A stretch of 64,000 nt of DNA from JAMXLO01 sp963696645 (GTDB lineage: Bacteria; Pseudomonadota; Alphaproteobacteria; Acetobacterales; Acetobacteraceae): NCBI GenBank assembly GCA_963696645.1, contig CAVOKY010000005.1:1984001-2048000 (forward strand), written 5' to 3'. This document shows, piece by piece, positions 46,948 to 55,577 of this stretch. Numbering within the stretch: the first letter of the stretch is position 1; each line of letters opens with the position of its first letter. Made by a program: the position numbers and the translations under genes. The notes beneath the pieces were generated by a model that did no database searches, was not told the DNA's origin, and worked only from the letters and a program-made list of their open reading frames with translations.

Positions 46948-47957
46948 CGCCGGTATCCGCGGACATCACGCACCGCAGCCGCGATACGTTCCGGATCAGG
47001 GATGTAGAGCTTCTCCAGAGACGGCGCGAACGGCACCGGCGTGTGCGGCGCCGTCACGCGCCGGATCGGTGCCTTCAGCGACGCAAACGCCTTGTCAGCC
47101 ACCAGTGCCGCGATGTCGGTGGCCATGCTGCAACGTGGCGTCGCCTCGTCCACCACGACCAGGCGGCCGGTACGCTCGACGCTTTCTAATATCGTGTCCT
47201 CATCCAGTGGCGAGGTGGTGCGCGGATCGATGATCTCGCATTCGATCCCTTCGGCCGCAAGCAGCTCGGCCGCCTCGCCTGCGTAGTGCACCATGCGGGC
47301 CAGCGCGACGATAGTTACATCATCGCCATCGCGCACCACGTTGGCCTCTGCGAATGGAATTGTATAGGCCTCGTCTGGCACTTCGGCCTTCAGGTCGTAC
47401 ATCAACTTGTGTTCGCAGAACACAACTGGATCATCGTCGCGGATCGCCTGGATCAGCAGACCCTTCGCGTCGTAGGCATTCGACGGAACGACAACCTTTA
47501 GCCCTGGCACCGACGTGAAGATGTGATACGGGCTCTGTGAATGCTGCGCAGCCGCACTGCGCCCGGCGCCGACCATGGTACGGATCACCAACGGCGTGCG
47601 CGCCTTGCCGCCAAACATGTAGCGGAATTTGGCAGCCTGATTGAAGATCTGATCGAAGCACACGCCGAGAAAATCGGAGAACATCAGTTCGGCAACCGGT
47701 CGCAGCCCGGTCATCGCGGCGCCCGCCGCCGCGCCCATGATCGCCAACTCGGTGATCGGCGTATCGATGACGCGCGCCTCGCCGAATTCCTTGATCAAAC
47801 CTTTGGTGACACCAAGCACGCCACCGGCGGCGTCGCGTCCGCCCTGCGTTCCGGCGCCACCGGACACGTCTTCGCCGATCACCACCACGCGCGGATCACG
47901 ACGCATCTCCTGCTCCAGCGCTTCATGCAGCGCCTGACGGATGGTTTTCACGGGCAT
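46944..47957 (-). CDS. acoB: 2-oxoacid/acetoin dehydrogenase E1 beta subunit
   Basis: A 337-residue transketolase-like E1-beta subunit. Conserved stretches: VVIGEDVSGGAGTQGG, RVIDTPITELAIMGAAAGAAMTGLRPVAELMFSDF, GAGRSAAAQHSQSPYHIF and RLVVVDEATPRCSMATDIAALV. It forms the E1 heterotetramer with the alpha subunit encoded 12 bases upstream. acoB is used as the name because of the AcoC-type E2 gene coupled to it. Confidence 0.9.
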   Translation of the reverse strand: MPVKTIRQALHEALEQEMRRDPRVVVIGEDVSGGAGTQGGRDAAGGVLGVTKGLIKEFGEARVIDTPITELAIMGAAAGAAMTGLRPVAELMFSDFLGVCFDQIFNQAAKFRYMFGGKARTPLVIRTMVGAGRSAAAQHSQSPYHIFTSVPGLKVVVPSNAYDAKGLLIQAIRDDDPVVFCEHKLMYDLKAEVPDEAYTIPFAEANVVRDGDDVTIVALARMVHYAGEAAELLAAEGIECEIIDPRTTSPLDEDTILESVERTGRLVVVDEATPRCSMATDIAALVADKAFASLKAPIRRVTAPHTPVPFAPSLEKLYIPDPERIAAAVRDVRGYRR

Positions 47958-47969
47958 GATGCGGTTCCC

Positions 47970-48938
47970 CTAATACGATACATAGACGTCGGTGAGCAGT
48001 GCGCTCGCGTCCGGCGGAGCTCCGGCCCTTGCCGTGCCCACCGCGTCCTCGATCAGTGCCGCAACTTCCGCCTCGACCGCATCGAGCTCGGTCGTCTCGA
48101 GTAATCCCGCCTCGCCGACGCGCCGGCGAAAATGCGTGATGCAGTCTCGTTCCTCGCGCAGCCGCCGTACCTCGTCCTTGCCACGATAGAGCTGTGCATC
48201 GCCGGAATGATGTCCGTAGAAGCGGCAGGTATCGACTTCGATCGCGCTTGATCCGCCGCCGCCGCGGGCGCGTTCGATCGCTTCGCGTGCCGCCTCGTGG
48301 ACGGCGAAGAAATCATCGCCATCGACCTTCACTGCGGGCAGACCGAAGCCGGCGGCACGGCCAGCGATGTCGTGACTGCCGACTGCGTAAGCCGCGCCGG
48401 TATATTCGCCGTAGCCGTTGTTCTCAAATACGAAAATTGCCGGAAGTTGCAGCACCACCGCGAGGTTCATCGCCTCGAACGTGGTGCCCTGGTTGGAACC
48501 GCCATCGCCGGTGAACGCGATCGCCACGGTGCCGGTGCCGAGAGTCTTTGCGGTCAGTGCCGCGCCGACCACCAGCGGCGGGCCGCCGCCGACGATGCCG
48601 TTCGCGCCGAGCATGCCTTGGTCGAGATCGGCAATATGCATCGAGCCACCCTTGCCGCCACACAGCCCGTCCTGTTTGGCGAACAACTCCAGCATCATGC
48701 CGGTGACATCGCAGCCTTTTGCGATGCTGTGGCCGTGGCCGCGATGGGTGCTCGCGATGTAGTCCTTCGGTCCGAGATGCGAGCAGACGCCGACCGCGGA
48801 GGCCTCCTGGCCGGCATAGAGGTGCACGAAACCCGGGATGCCCCCCTTGGCGAATTCCCCCTGCACCCGCTCTTCAAACCGGCGGATCGTTACCATGTCG
48901 CGGTAGGCCTTGATCAGGGCCTGGTGGCTGAGCTGCAT
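47970..48938 (-). CDS. acoA: 2-oxoacid/acetoin dehydrogenase E1 alpha subunit
   Basis: A 322-residue TPP-binding E1-alpha. The TPP motif is GDGGSNQGTTFEAMNLAVVL ending in FENN, and the N-terminal HLYAGQEASAVGVCSHL and RGHGHSIAKG are typical; the phosphorylation-loop region is FYGHHSGDAQLYRGKDEV. It is the first gene of the acoABC set. No lipoamide dehydrogenase (E3) or lipoate ligase gene is seen next to it, so E3 must come from elsewhere. It is divergent from the CoA transferase at 49060 with a 121-base shared promoter region. Confidence 0.91.
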   Translation of the reverse strand: MQLSHQALIKAYRDMVTIRRFEERVQGEFAKGGIPGFVHLYAGQEASAVGVCSHLGPKDYIASTHRGHGHSIAKGCDVTGMMLELFAKQDGLCGGKGGSMHIADLDQGMLGANGIVGGGPPLVVGAALTAKTLGTGTVAIAFTGDGGSNQGTTFEAMNLAVVLQLPAIFVFENNGYGEYTGAAYAVGSHDIAGRAAGFGLPAVKVDGDDFFAVHEAAREAIERARGGGGSSAIEVDTCRFYGHHSGDAQLYRGKDEVRRLREERDCITHFRRRVGEAGLLETTELDAVEAEVAALIEDAVGTARAGAPPDASALLTDVYVSY

Positions 48939-49059
48939 GGCGGTTCCCCTTTCATTCTTCCCGGCAGCATAGCATAGATTGCGTACTTGGCGGCATGCTT
49001 GCCGGATCGATACCCGGCCGCAGGCATGGCGCCGGGCGGGACACAGGAGGTTGTTCGAG

Positions 49060-50277
49060 ATGACTGCACCGCACGGTCCGCTTCAAGGTGTTAAGGTCGT
49101 GGCCTGTTCCACCGCGCAGGCTGGGACAGTGCCTTACATGCTGATGGCCGATCTTGGCGCCGAGGTCATCAAGATCGAGGTTCCGGAGGGCGGCGACAAT
49201 TCGCGTGGCAGCACCGTGATGCCCGGATTACCAAGTACCTACTTTGAAACCAACAATCGCGGCGTCAAAAGTGTCACGCTGAACCTGAAGTCCGCGGAGG
49301 GGCGCGACATTCTTTACCGGCTGGTCGCCAACGCCGACATGTTCGGGCAGAATTTTCGGCCCGGTGCAGCCGAGAAGAATGGCTTCGGCTATGAGGAACT
49401 CCGCAAACACAATTCGCGCCTGGTCTATGTATCGATTTCCGGTTATGGCCCAAATGGACCGCATGCGGCCCTGCCAGGCACGGATTCAATGGCGCAGGCG
49501 CTCGGCGGCATTGCCGAGGCCTATTCAACGCCCGGCCAGCCGTTGCGCACCGGCATCGTGTCCGTCGCCGATGAGACTTGCGCAATCCTGGCTTTCGGCG
49601 GCGCGCTTGCGGCCCTGACCTATGCGCGCACTACGGGCATTGGACAGAAAGTCGACTGCTCCCTCCTTGGCGGGCAGATTCGCCTGATGGGTTGGACGCT
49701 CACCACAACCATGTGGCGCAATCGCAATCCGGTCACCGGTCAGGCCCGCGTCACCGGGACGCCGGAACGTCCCGGGCTCAGCGCCAGTTTCAACGATCGC
49801 GACGGCAAGCCGCTGGTGTTTCAGTTGAATGGCGCCAGGCATTGGAAGGCAGCGATGTCCGCGCTCGGCTTCTACGAAATGCTGGAGAGGGCAGGCTTTG
49901 GCAATCTGGGCGTGATCATTACGTCGGACGAGAGACGGCAGACATTGCTGCGCACGCTCGACGATCTGTTCGCTACGGGCCTGCGCGAGGACTGGGTCGC
50001 CAGGTTGCGGGCGGCGGATATCGTTGCGGCCCCCATCAACACCCTGCTCGAGGCCTCCAGCGATCCCGACGTGCTGGCGAATGGTTATGTCACGGAAGTT
50101 GACTATCCGAAGTATGGCAAGACCCTGAAGGTGCATGGTACGCCGTGGCGGTTCTCTGAAACTCCAGCCCGGATCGGCATCGCCCCGGAACTCGGCGCGC
50201 ACAACGACGATGTGCTGTCCGGTCTTGGCTACAGTCCAGAGCAGATCAGCGACTTCCGGAATCGGAAGATCATTTGA
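49060..50277 (+). CDS. Class III CoA transferase (CaiB/BaiF family)
   Basis: A 405-residue family III CoA transferase. N-terminal GVKVVACSTAQAGTVPYMLMADLGAEVIKIE, then FETNNRGVKSVTLNLKSAEGRDILYRLVANADMFGQNFRPGAAEKNGFGYEEL with the catalytic-type acidic residue region and GISGYGPNGPHA-like VSISGYGPNGPHA. ATG 49060 follows CAGGAGG (44-50). It moves CoA between carboxylic acids. It begins a plus-strand set with an SDR and an MmgE/PrpD protein (35- and 3-base gaps), suggesting degradation of a branched or cyclic carboxylic acid. Confidence 0.9.
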   Translation: MTAPHGPLQGVKVVACSTAQAGTVPYMLMADLGAEVIKIEVPEGGDNSRGSTVMPGLPSTYFETNNRGVKSVTLNLKSAEGRDILYRLVANADMFGQNFRPGAAEKNGFGYEELRKHNSRLVYVSISGYGPNGPHAALPGTDSMAQALGGIAEAYSTPGQPLRTGIVSVADETCAILAFGGALAALTYARTTGIGQKVDCSLLGGQIRLMGWTLTTTMWRNRNPVTGQARVTGTPERPGLSASFNDRDGKPLVFQLNGARHWKAAMSALGFYEMLERAGFGNLGVIITSDERRQTLLRTLDDLFATGLREDWVARLRAADIVAAPINTLLEASSDPDVLANGYVTEVDYPKYGKTLKVHGTPWRFSETPARIGIAPELGAHNDDVLSGLGYSPEQISDFRNRKII

Positions 50278-50311
50278 CGCGGCCTGCAACAGGAAACGGG
50301 AGCGAACCAGC

Positions 50312-51112
50312 ATGCAAACGGGTAAGCGGCTGCTCGACAAGGTGGCGATCGTGACAGGCGGTGCGTCCGGCATCGGCGCGGAGACAGCGCGGGTGTTCGC
50401 CGCTCATGGCGCAAGCGTGTTGCTCTGCGACGTACAGGATGACATGGGTCGTGCGGTCGCGAAGGGGATCACGGACGCGGGTGGTGTCGCGCAATATCGC
50501 ACCCTTGATGTGTGCAGCGAGGCCCAGTGGATCGCGTTGATTGCGGCAGCCGAGCGTGCCTACGGTAAGGTCAACGTGCTGGGGAACATAGCAGGCATAT
50601 CGGGCCGGCCGGCTGGCATGACCGTCCAGATGGGCAACATCGCCGGCATGACGCTCGCCGAACAGACGCTGGAAAGCTGGAACCGCATCATGGAAGTGAA
50701 TGCAACCGGTGTTTTCCTGGGCACCAAAAGCGTAATTCCTGCCATGCTGCGTGCCGACGGTGGATCGATCATCAATATCTCGTCCATCTGCGGCATCGTT
50801 GGTTCGTTCGCCAACGCCGCCTACCATGCCTCAAAAGGCGCGGTGCGCATCTTTTCCAAGTCCGCGGCGATCCAGTACGCGAAGGACCAGATCCGGGTGA
50901 ATTCCATCCACCCCGGCTTCGTCGATACGCCAATGGCGCGACCGGGCTTGCTCGGCAATGAAAGCGGCAAGGCGCGAATGGATGCGACACCGCTGGGCCG
51001 CTTCGGCAAGCCGATCGATATCGCCATGGGCTGCCTGTATTTGGCATCCGACGAAGCCGCTTGGGTGACGGGCAGCGAGCTCGTCATCGACGGTGGCATG
51101 ACGGCGAATTAG
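50312..51112 (+). CDS. SDR family oxidoreductase
   Basis: A 266-residue short-chain dehydrogenase. Cofactor motif TGGASGIGAETARVF with Asp in LLCDVQDD suggests NAD preference. Active site Ser (NISSICGIVGSF) and Tyr-x3-Lys (AAYHASKGA) are present, followed by NSIHPGFVDTPMA. The usual NNAG motif reads NIAG (VLGNIAGISG), a tolerated variant. ATG 50312 follows GGGAG. Confidence 0.9.
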   Translation: MQTGKRLLDKVAIVTGGASGIGAETARVFAAHGASVLLCDVQDDMGRAVAKGITDAGGVAQYRTLDVCSEAQWIALIAAAERAYGKVNVLGNIAGISGRPAGMTVQMGNIAGMTLAEQTLESWNRIMEVNATGVFLGTKSVIPAMLRADGGSIINISSICGIVGSFANAAYHASKGAVRIFSKSAAIQYAKDQIRVNSIHPGFVDTPMARPGLLGNESGKARMDATPLGRFGKPIDIAMGCLYLASDEAAWVTGSELVIDGGMTAN

Positions 51113-51114
51113 TC

Positions 51115-52461
51115 ATGGCAAATGAAACGGTTCGCCTGGCCGAATACGCGGCGGGCTTGCGCTACGAGGACCTGCCTCCCAACGTCGTGCAACGCGCCAA
51201 GGAGTGTATCACCGACACCGTCGCCGTGATCACGTTGGGTAATGACCTGCCATGGAGCCGTATCGTCGTCGCGTACGCACAACGAATCGGAGCGGGCGGG
51301 CGCAGCCGTATCCTGGGCATCGACGGTCCTACACTGCACGCGCCGGCGGCAGCGTTGGCCAACGGCGCACTGGCGCATGCCTTCGAGTCCGACAACCTGA
51401 CCAAGCCGGGTGCGGGCGTGCATCCGGGCGCCACGTTGCTGCCGCCGGGCCTGGCCGTTGCGCAGGAGCGCGGTAACAATGGCCGTGCACTAATCACCGC
51501 GGTGGTCGCGGGATTTGAAGTAATGTACCGCATCGGCTACGCGACGAAACACAGCAATGAGCGCCGCGGTTTTCATGCGCCTGGCACTACCGGTCCATTC
51601 GGTGCGGCGGTCGCAGCCGGCGTCCTGCTGGGGCTGGATGCATCGCGTATGACCAATGCGCTTGGCATCGCCGGTTCGCTGGCGGGCGGCCTGATGGAAT
51701 TTTCACGGTCCGGCACTGGTGCGATGGTAAAGCGACTTCATCTCGGTCGTGCCGCTGAGAGTGGTGTGATGGCTGCCAGCCTGGCCGCCGACGGCTTTAC
51801 CGGTCCGCGCAGCGTGATTGAAGGCGAGGCCGGATTTCTCAAGGTATTCTGCACCGAGTGGGATGTTGCCGAATTAACTCGCGGGCTCGGCAGCGAGTTC
51901 GCGACTCTGAATCTATGCCTGAAGCGCTTTCCCGTTCATATGACGGCTCAAACAGCTGTGCAGGCTGTATTGGAGTTGCAGGAGGATCATGGGTTTACCG
52001 GCGCCGAGGTGGACCGGGTGACGGTGGCCGGAACCGAACGTATGGCGACGATCAACAACATTCCTGATCCCGCCGACATGATGATGGCACAGTATTCCAT
52101 TCCGTTCTGTGTTGCGCTCGCGCTGTTCCGGGACCCGCGCGACCCGGCGTCATTCGATGATACGGCGCTGCATGACAGTGCGATCCGCGCGATGTGTGGG
52201 CGCGTTACGATAACCGTTGCTGACCCTCAGACCAAGGTGCCTGGTGCGAGCATCGTGACGATCCTGTTGAAGGATGGGCGTGCCTTCACGCGCGAGGTGG
52301 AAGAATTCAACGGCACGCCGGCGCGGCCGTTGGATCGCAGCGAGCTGCGTGAAAAGTTCATGACATTGATGCGAACGCGTTATGGCGCTCGGGCGGCAGG
52401 ATTTTTCGATCGCCTGCAAGATCTGGAGAGCGAAGCCGACCTCGGATGGATCGGCGCGTAA
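51115..52461 (+). CDS. MmgE/PrpD family protein
   Basis: A 448-residue member of the 2-methylcitrate dehydratase/cis-aconitate decarboxylase family. Typical N-terminal RLAEYAAGLRYEDLPPNVVQRAKECITDTVAV, ANGALAHAFESDNL and HPGATLLP, FHAPGTTGPFGAAVAAG, and FPVHMTAQTAVQAVLEL. ATG 51115 is 2 bases beyond the SDR stop, so coupled. Members dehydrate or isomerise tricarboxylic or similar acids. The substrate here is unknown; it ends the CoA-transferase operon. Confidence 0.88.
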   Translation: MANETVRLAEYAAGLRYEDLPPNVVQRAKECITDTVAVITLGNDLPWSRIVVAYAQRIGAGGRSRILGIDGPTLHAPAAALANGALAHAFESDNLTKPGAGVHPGATLLPPGLAVAQERGNNGRALITAVVAGFEVMYRIGYATKHSNERRGFHAPGTTGPFGAAVAAGVLLGLDASRMTNALGIAGSLAGGLMEFSRSGTGAMVKRLHLGRAAESGVMAASLAADGFTGPRSVIEGEAGFLKVFCTEWDVAELTRGLGSEFATLNLCLKRFPVHMTAQTAVQAVLELQEDHGFTGAEVDRVTVAGTERMATINNIPDPADMMMAQYSIPFCVALALFRDPRDPASFDDTALHDSAIRAMCGRVTITVADPQTKVPGASIVTILLKDGRAFTREVEEFNGTPARPLDRSELREKFMTLMRTRYGARAAGFFDRLQDLESEADLGWIGA

Positions 52462-52484
52462 ATCCTACACCTCAAACAATTGAT

Positions 52485-52697
52485 GGGTGCCGTCGGCTCC
52501 GATGGGCTTGCCACGCCGGCGCTTGGTCGGAATTGCATTTCGGCTTCTTCGGCCGCTCGCCGGACCATGTTGCCTCGACGCCATCAGGCTTCATCATGGG
52601 TATCGGCGTGTTCGAGGCCTATGACCCCGCTCGAGCTGTCGCGCTGCGCGACTATGTGCGGTAAGCGCGTGAAGCTGATCTCTACCTCAGCTATGTG
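52485..52697 (+). pseudogene. HpaB-type 4-hydroxyphenylacetate 3-monooxygenase family fragment
   Basis: The frame reads LHFGFFGRSPDHVASTPSGF, then IMGIGVFEAYDPARAVALRDYVR, a stop (TAA), and in the same frame AREADLYLSYV. These are the conserved HpaB N-terminal blocks with a Tyr codon changed to TAA. No start, no upstream N-terminus and no C-terminal domain remain. The following 170 bases to 52869 contain no recognisable gene. It is a small relic of a flavin monooxygenase, possibly once part of the neighbouring catabolic operon. Confidence 0.75.
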
Positions 52698-52869
52698 ACT
52701 CGCCATCACGCATTCCGCACCTTCGATTGGGATAACGCGTGCAGCATGGTGGTTGCAGTGATGCGCGTCACCAACGGCCCTGTTCAATGACACTGCCGGC
52801 CTCGCCATTACGTATTGCCAACGCAGCGGAACCCCGTGATCATATAGTATCCGCTGGAGTGACTGACGC

Positions 52870-53958
52870 ATGGCGATCCGACCTGACATTCTGCAAGCGC
52901 AGGACCGCGCCTGGACCGGGATAGGTCATCCCGGCACCTGGTGGACCGGTGCAGACCGCGTGGCGATCGCGGCGGAGACACGCCACGCCGCATCCTGCCC
53001 GCTGTGTGCCGCGCGCGCAGCGGCGCTGTCCCCCAACATGGTTGGTGGCGATCATGTATCGCTCAGGTCGCTTCCTCATGCTGCCGTCGAGGCAATCCAT
53101 CGCATCCGCACCGATTCCGGCCGACTGGGCGAAAGCTGGTTCCGGCGTTTGCTCGCTGGTGGGCTGGATGAGGAACGCTACGTTGAACTGGTCTCTGTCG
53201 TTGCGATTACCGTTGCGATCGATACTTTCCGTGCGGCTGTCGGACTGGATCCCTGGCCTCTGCCTCGCGCGCATCGGGGTGCGCCGCAACGCCGTCGCCC
53301 CGCGGGTATTCGCCATGACCTCGCCTGGGTAGCCACGCTTGCCCCGGAGGATGTCGGACCCGACGATCCCGACATATACCTGACCCGCCGTGACCCGACG
53401 CTGCGATCAGGCGCCAACATCCAGCGCGCACTGAGCCTTGTGCCGTCCGCCATGATGCAGTGGTGGGACTTGCTTGAGATCATGTACATGCCAGGCCCCT
53501 GGATGCGCGATTTCACCCACGAGTATCGCGCCGTTACACACGCGCAGATTGAAATGCTGGCTGCAAGAGTATCCGCGCTAAACCGGTGCATCTATTGAAC
53601 GGTCAGTCATCTCGCCCTGCTCCGTGCGAGTGGGCAAACTGCAGACCGGACTTTCGAGATGGATGGCGTGATGGATGGCGCCAGTGACACCGGAGTGCCG
53701 CATGCGGCGGAACTGTTGGCGTTTGCCGAGGCTGCAATCGCGTTCGACGGCCCGCGGATCGGCTGCACCCGCGCGGCAGTCCTGCGGGCATTGGGCGAGG
53801 CCGCCATGGTGGATGCTGCCGCAGTAATCGCGGGTTTCAACGGCATTACCCGCATTGCCGACGCGACCGGCATCCCCTTGGAGGAAGTCAAGGCCGAGCA
53901 AAGCTCGGATTGGCGCGAAAGGCTTGGCATCAACCGGTTTGCCGACACGAAATCGTAA
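52870..53958 (+). CDS. AhpD-like peroxidase-family protein with in-frame TGA at the peroxidatic cysteine (candidate selenoprotein)
   Basis: ATG 52870 opens a 362-codon frame interrupted only by TGA at 53596-53598 (codon 243). The N-terminal half is a degenerate AhpD-fold unit with a CPLC pair (Cys43/46) and EERYVELVSVVAITVAIDTFRAAVG. The C-terminal half has the AhpD motif: Glu228 (AQIEMLAARVSALNRC), Cys240, Ile, Tyr, [TGA243], Thr-Val-Ser-His247. Glu, Cys, second Cys and His have the same spacing (12, 3, 4) as in Mycobacterium AhpD, so the TGA replaces the peroxide-reactive cysteine. After it 119 family-like residues follow (LALLRASGQ, VDAAAVIAGFNGITRIADATG) to TAA 53958. As annotated conventionally the protein ends at residue 242 and lacks its active site. 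It is either Sec-containing or nonsense-mutated; no selenocysteine machinery gene is in this window. GGAG precedes the ATG by 10 bases. Confidence 0.75.
53600..53648 (+). other. Stem-loop immediately after the in-frame TGA (SECIS-like candidate)
   Basis: One base after the TGA, CGGTC (53600-53604) pairs with GACCG (53644-53648), AGT with ACT (53605-53607/53638-53640) and CTCGC (53611-53615) with GCGAG (53626-53630), leaving a 10-base apical loop that starts 18 bases after the TGA. Bacterial SECIS elements are hairpins lying directly downstream of the UGA with the apical loop at a similar distance. The loop has GU but I cannot match the SelB-binding details. GC-rich coding DNA folds readily, so this is weak support by itself. 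Confidence 0.35.
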
Positions 53959-54001
53959 ACTGACTCCGTCGCCGTGAGCGCGGACTGCTAGGGCGGCTGG
54001 G

Positions 54002-54115
54002 AACCGGTCGCCAGCGTCCGCCCGTAAATGCCGTGCCATGGATCAGCAGCAGGCCCGGCTCGTGTTCGCTGAAATCGCAGGCGATGAAGGTGCTGTCGCG
54101 CAATCGGATGCGCAC
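54002..54115 (-). pseudogene. Alpha/beta hydrolase N-terminal remnant
   Basis: From GTG 54115 the frame reads MRIRLRDSTFIACDFSEHEP then GLLLIHGTAFTGGRWRPV, the start of an alpha/beta hydrolase with its oxyanion HG motif. The homology ends after about 38 residues, close to the end of the AhpD-like gene, and no nucleophile elbow follows. The remaining bases of the 53959-54146 interval hold nothing else I recognise. Confidence 0.6.
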
Positions 54116-54146
54116 GTGGAACTATCGCTGCCCCGACGCAGGCGCG

Positions 54147-55076
54147 TTAAAAGCCGACCCGATCGCCGCCCTTCAGCCTGAGAATCTCGCGCGCTTCCCT
54201 AGGTGATGCGATCTCCAGGCTGAGCTCCTCCAGGATGCGGCGGATCTTCGCCACCTGCTCGGCGTTCGATTTGGCCAGTGCACCGCGGCCGATGTACAGG
54301 CTGTCCTCCAGGCCGACGCGCACGTTGCCACCCAAGATGCCGGCCATCGTGGTGAAAGCCATCTGGTGGCGCCCCGCCGCCAGCACCGACCAGACATAGG
54401 CGTCGCCGAACAGCTTATCCGCCGTCTCCTTCATGAACAGCAGATTGCGTGGATCAGCACCAATGCCGCCGAGGATGCCGAAGATGGTCTGCACGAACAG
54501 CGGTGGCTCGACGATTTTCTGATCCAGGCAATATGCTAGATTGTACAGATGTCCGACATCGTAGCATTCGAACTCGAAGCGCGTGCCGTGCGCCTTGCCC
54601 AGACGCTCGACGATGCCGGCGATGTCGCGGAACGTGTTGCGGAAGATATGATCGTCGGTGCGATCGAGATATGGCTTCTCCCAGTCATGCTTCCAGGTCT
54701 TCACCCGGTCGCCGGCGCGAGAGATGTTGAAGTTCATGCTGCCCATGTTCAGGCTGCACATTTCCGGCTTCGCCAGCAGTGGTGCGGCGAGCCGATCGTC
54801 CAGCGTCATGTTCAGCCCACCGCCGGTGGTGATGTTCACCACCGCGTCGGTGCTCTGCTTGATCACTGGCAGGAAGCGCATGAACACGCCAGGATCCGGC
54901 GTGGGCTCACCGGTCTTTGGGTCGCGCGCGTGCAGATGGATGATCGCGGCGCCAGCTTCGGCAGCTTCGATCGAGGAGCGCGCGATCTCCTCCGGCGTGA
55001 TCGGCAGATGGTCCGACATGCTGGGCGTGTGGATCGCGCCGGTGACGGCGCAACTGATGATGACCTTGCCGGCCAT
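54147..55076 (-). CDS. BKACE family beta-keto acid cleavage enzyme (Kce-like)
   Basis: A 309-residue Zn-dependent TIM-barrel enzyme of the DUF849 family, which condenses a 3-oxo acid with acetyl-CoA to give acetoacetate and a new acyl-CoA. Zinc ligands are in IIHLHARDP (His-x-His) and the Glu of FEFECYDVGHL. GGNVRVGLEDSLYIGRGALAKSN is the conserved substrate-loop region. ATG 55076 is the first Met of MAGKVIISCAVTGAIHTPSMS. The beta-keto acid substrate cannot be told. It is transcribed away from the small stress genes. Confidence 0.92.
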   Translation of the reverse strand: MAGKVIISCAVTGAIHTPSMSDHLPITPEEIARSSIEAAEAGAAIIHLHARDPKTGEPTPDPGVFMRFLPVIKQSTDAVVNITTGGGLNMTLDDRLAAPLLAKPEMCSLNMGSMNFNISRAGDRVKTWKHDWEKPYLDRTDDHIFRNTFRDIAGIVERLGKAHGTRFEFECYDVGHLYNLAYCLDQKIVEPPLFVQTIFGILGGIGADPRNLLFMKETADKLFGDAYVWSVLAAGRHQMAFTTMAGILGGNVRVGLEDSLYIGRGALAKSNAEQVAKIRRILEELSLEIASPREAREILRLKGGDRVGF

Positions 55077-55577
55077 TGGTCCCTCCCGGTTCGCTCAGGT
55101 CCATCACTGTGCACCGTGCCGACGTCGCGGACCAGAGGGCAGGACACTGGTCAGGGCGCGGGATCGGGTGGCTATATGCGCGCGCGGGAGTCCCCGTAGC
55201 TGAGCAGGGCAGCACGCACGGCGCGACGTGTGGTCGTCGGTTGCGGCAAGCGGCCTGTGCGGCCTCCGCTTCCAACTTATCAACCATACGCAGGAATTAC
55301 CGAGTTCGACCGTACGTCGGCTGATCCGGCGCCTGCCGCGAGATCTGCGATCGGATGCGAGTCGATCTAGAACGGCATCGTGGCAATAGCCTTCGTGCGG
55401 CATCAAAATGGTCCTGCGGCGGCAGACGTTCAGGTTTTCGTCAGGATGGGCCAGGCATGGGTGGGTTTTGCGTTAAACCGATAGCCGTGTCACGTCTGGG
55501 CTCCTGTCGCCCACCGTGGCATCGTCGCGGAACGGCTATACGCCGCCGCAGGATCCTGATCATTCAAGGAGGCAAGC
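55077..55577. other. Intergenic region without recognised gene
   Basis: Five hundred bases between the BKACE gene and the small DUF883-like gene. Open frames here have no family-like features. It must contain the promoters of the two divergent genes; the AAGGAGG ribosome site of the downstream gene is at its right edge. I see no tRNA, riboswitch or strong repeat. Confidence 0.4.

Noticed and set aside
52446..52664. A small independent gene of 72 codons after the MmgE/PrpD gene
   Set aside because: Its C-terminal part is an HpaB fragment that continues after the stop in the same frame, so it is a pseudogene.
53659..53958. A separate 99-residue gene starting at ATG 53659
   Set aside because: It is the in-frame continuation of the AhpD-like protein beyond the TGA and has no ribosome site of its own; it would lack the active-site helix.
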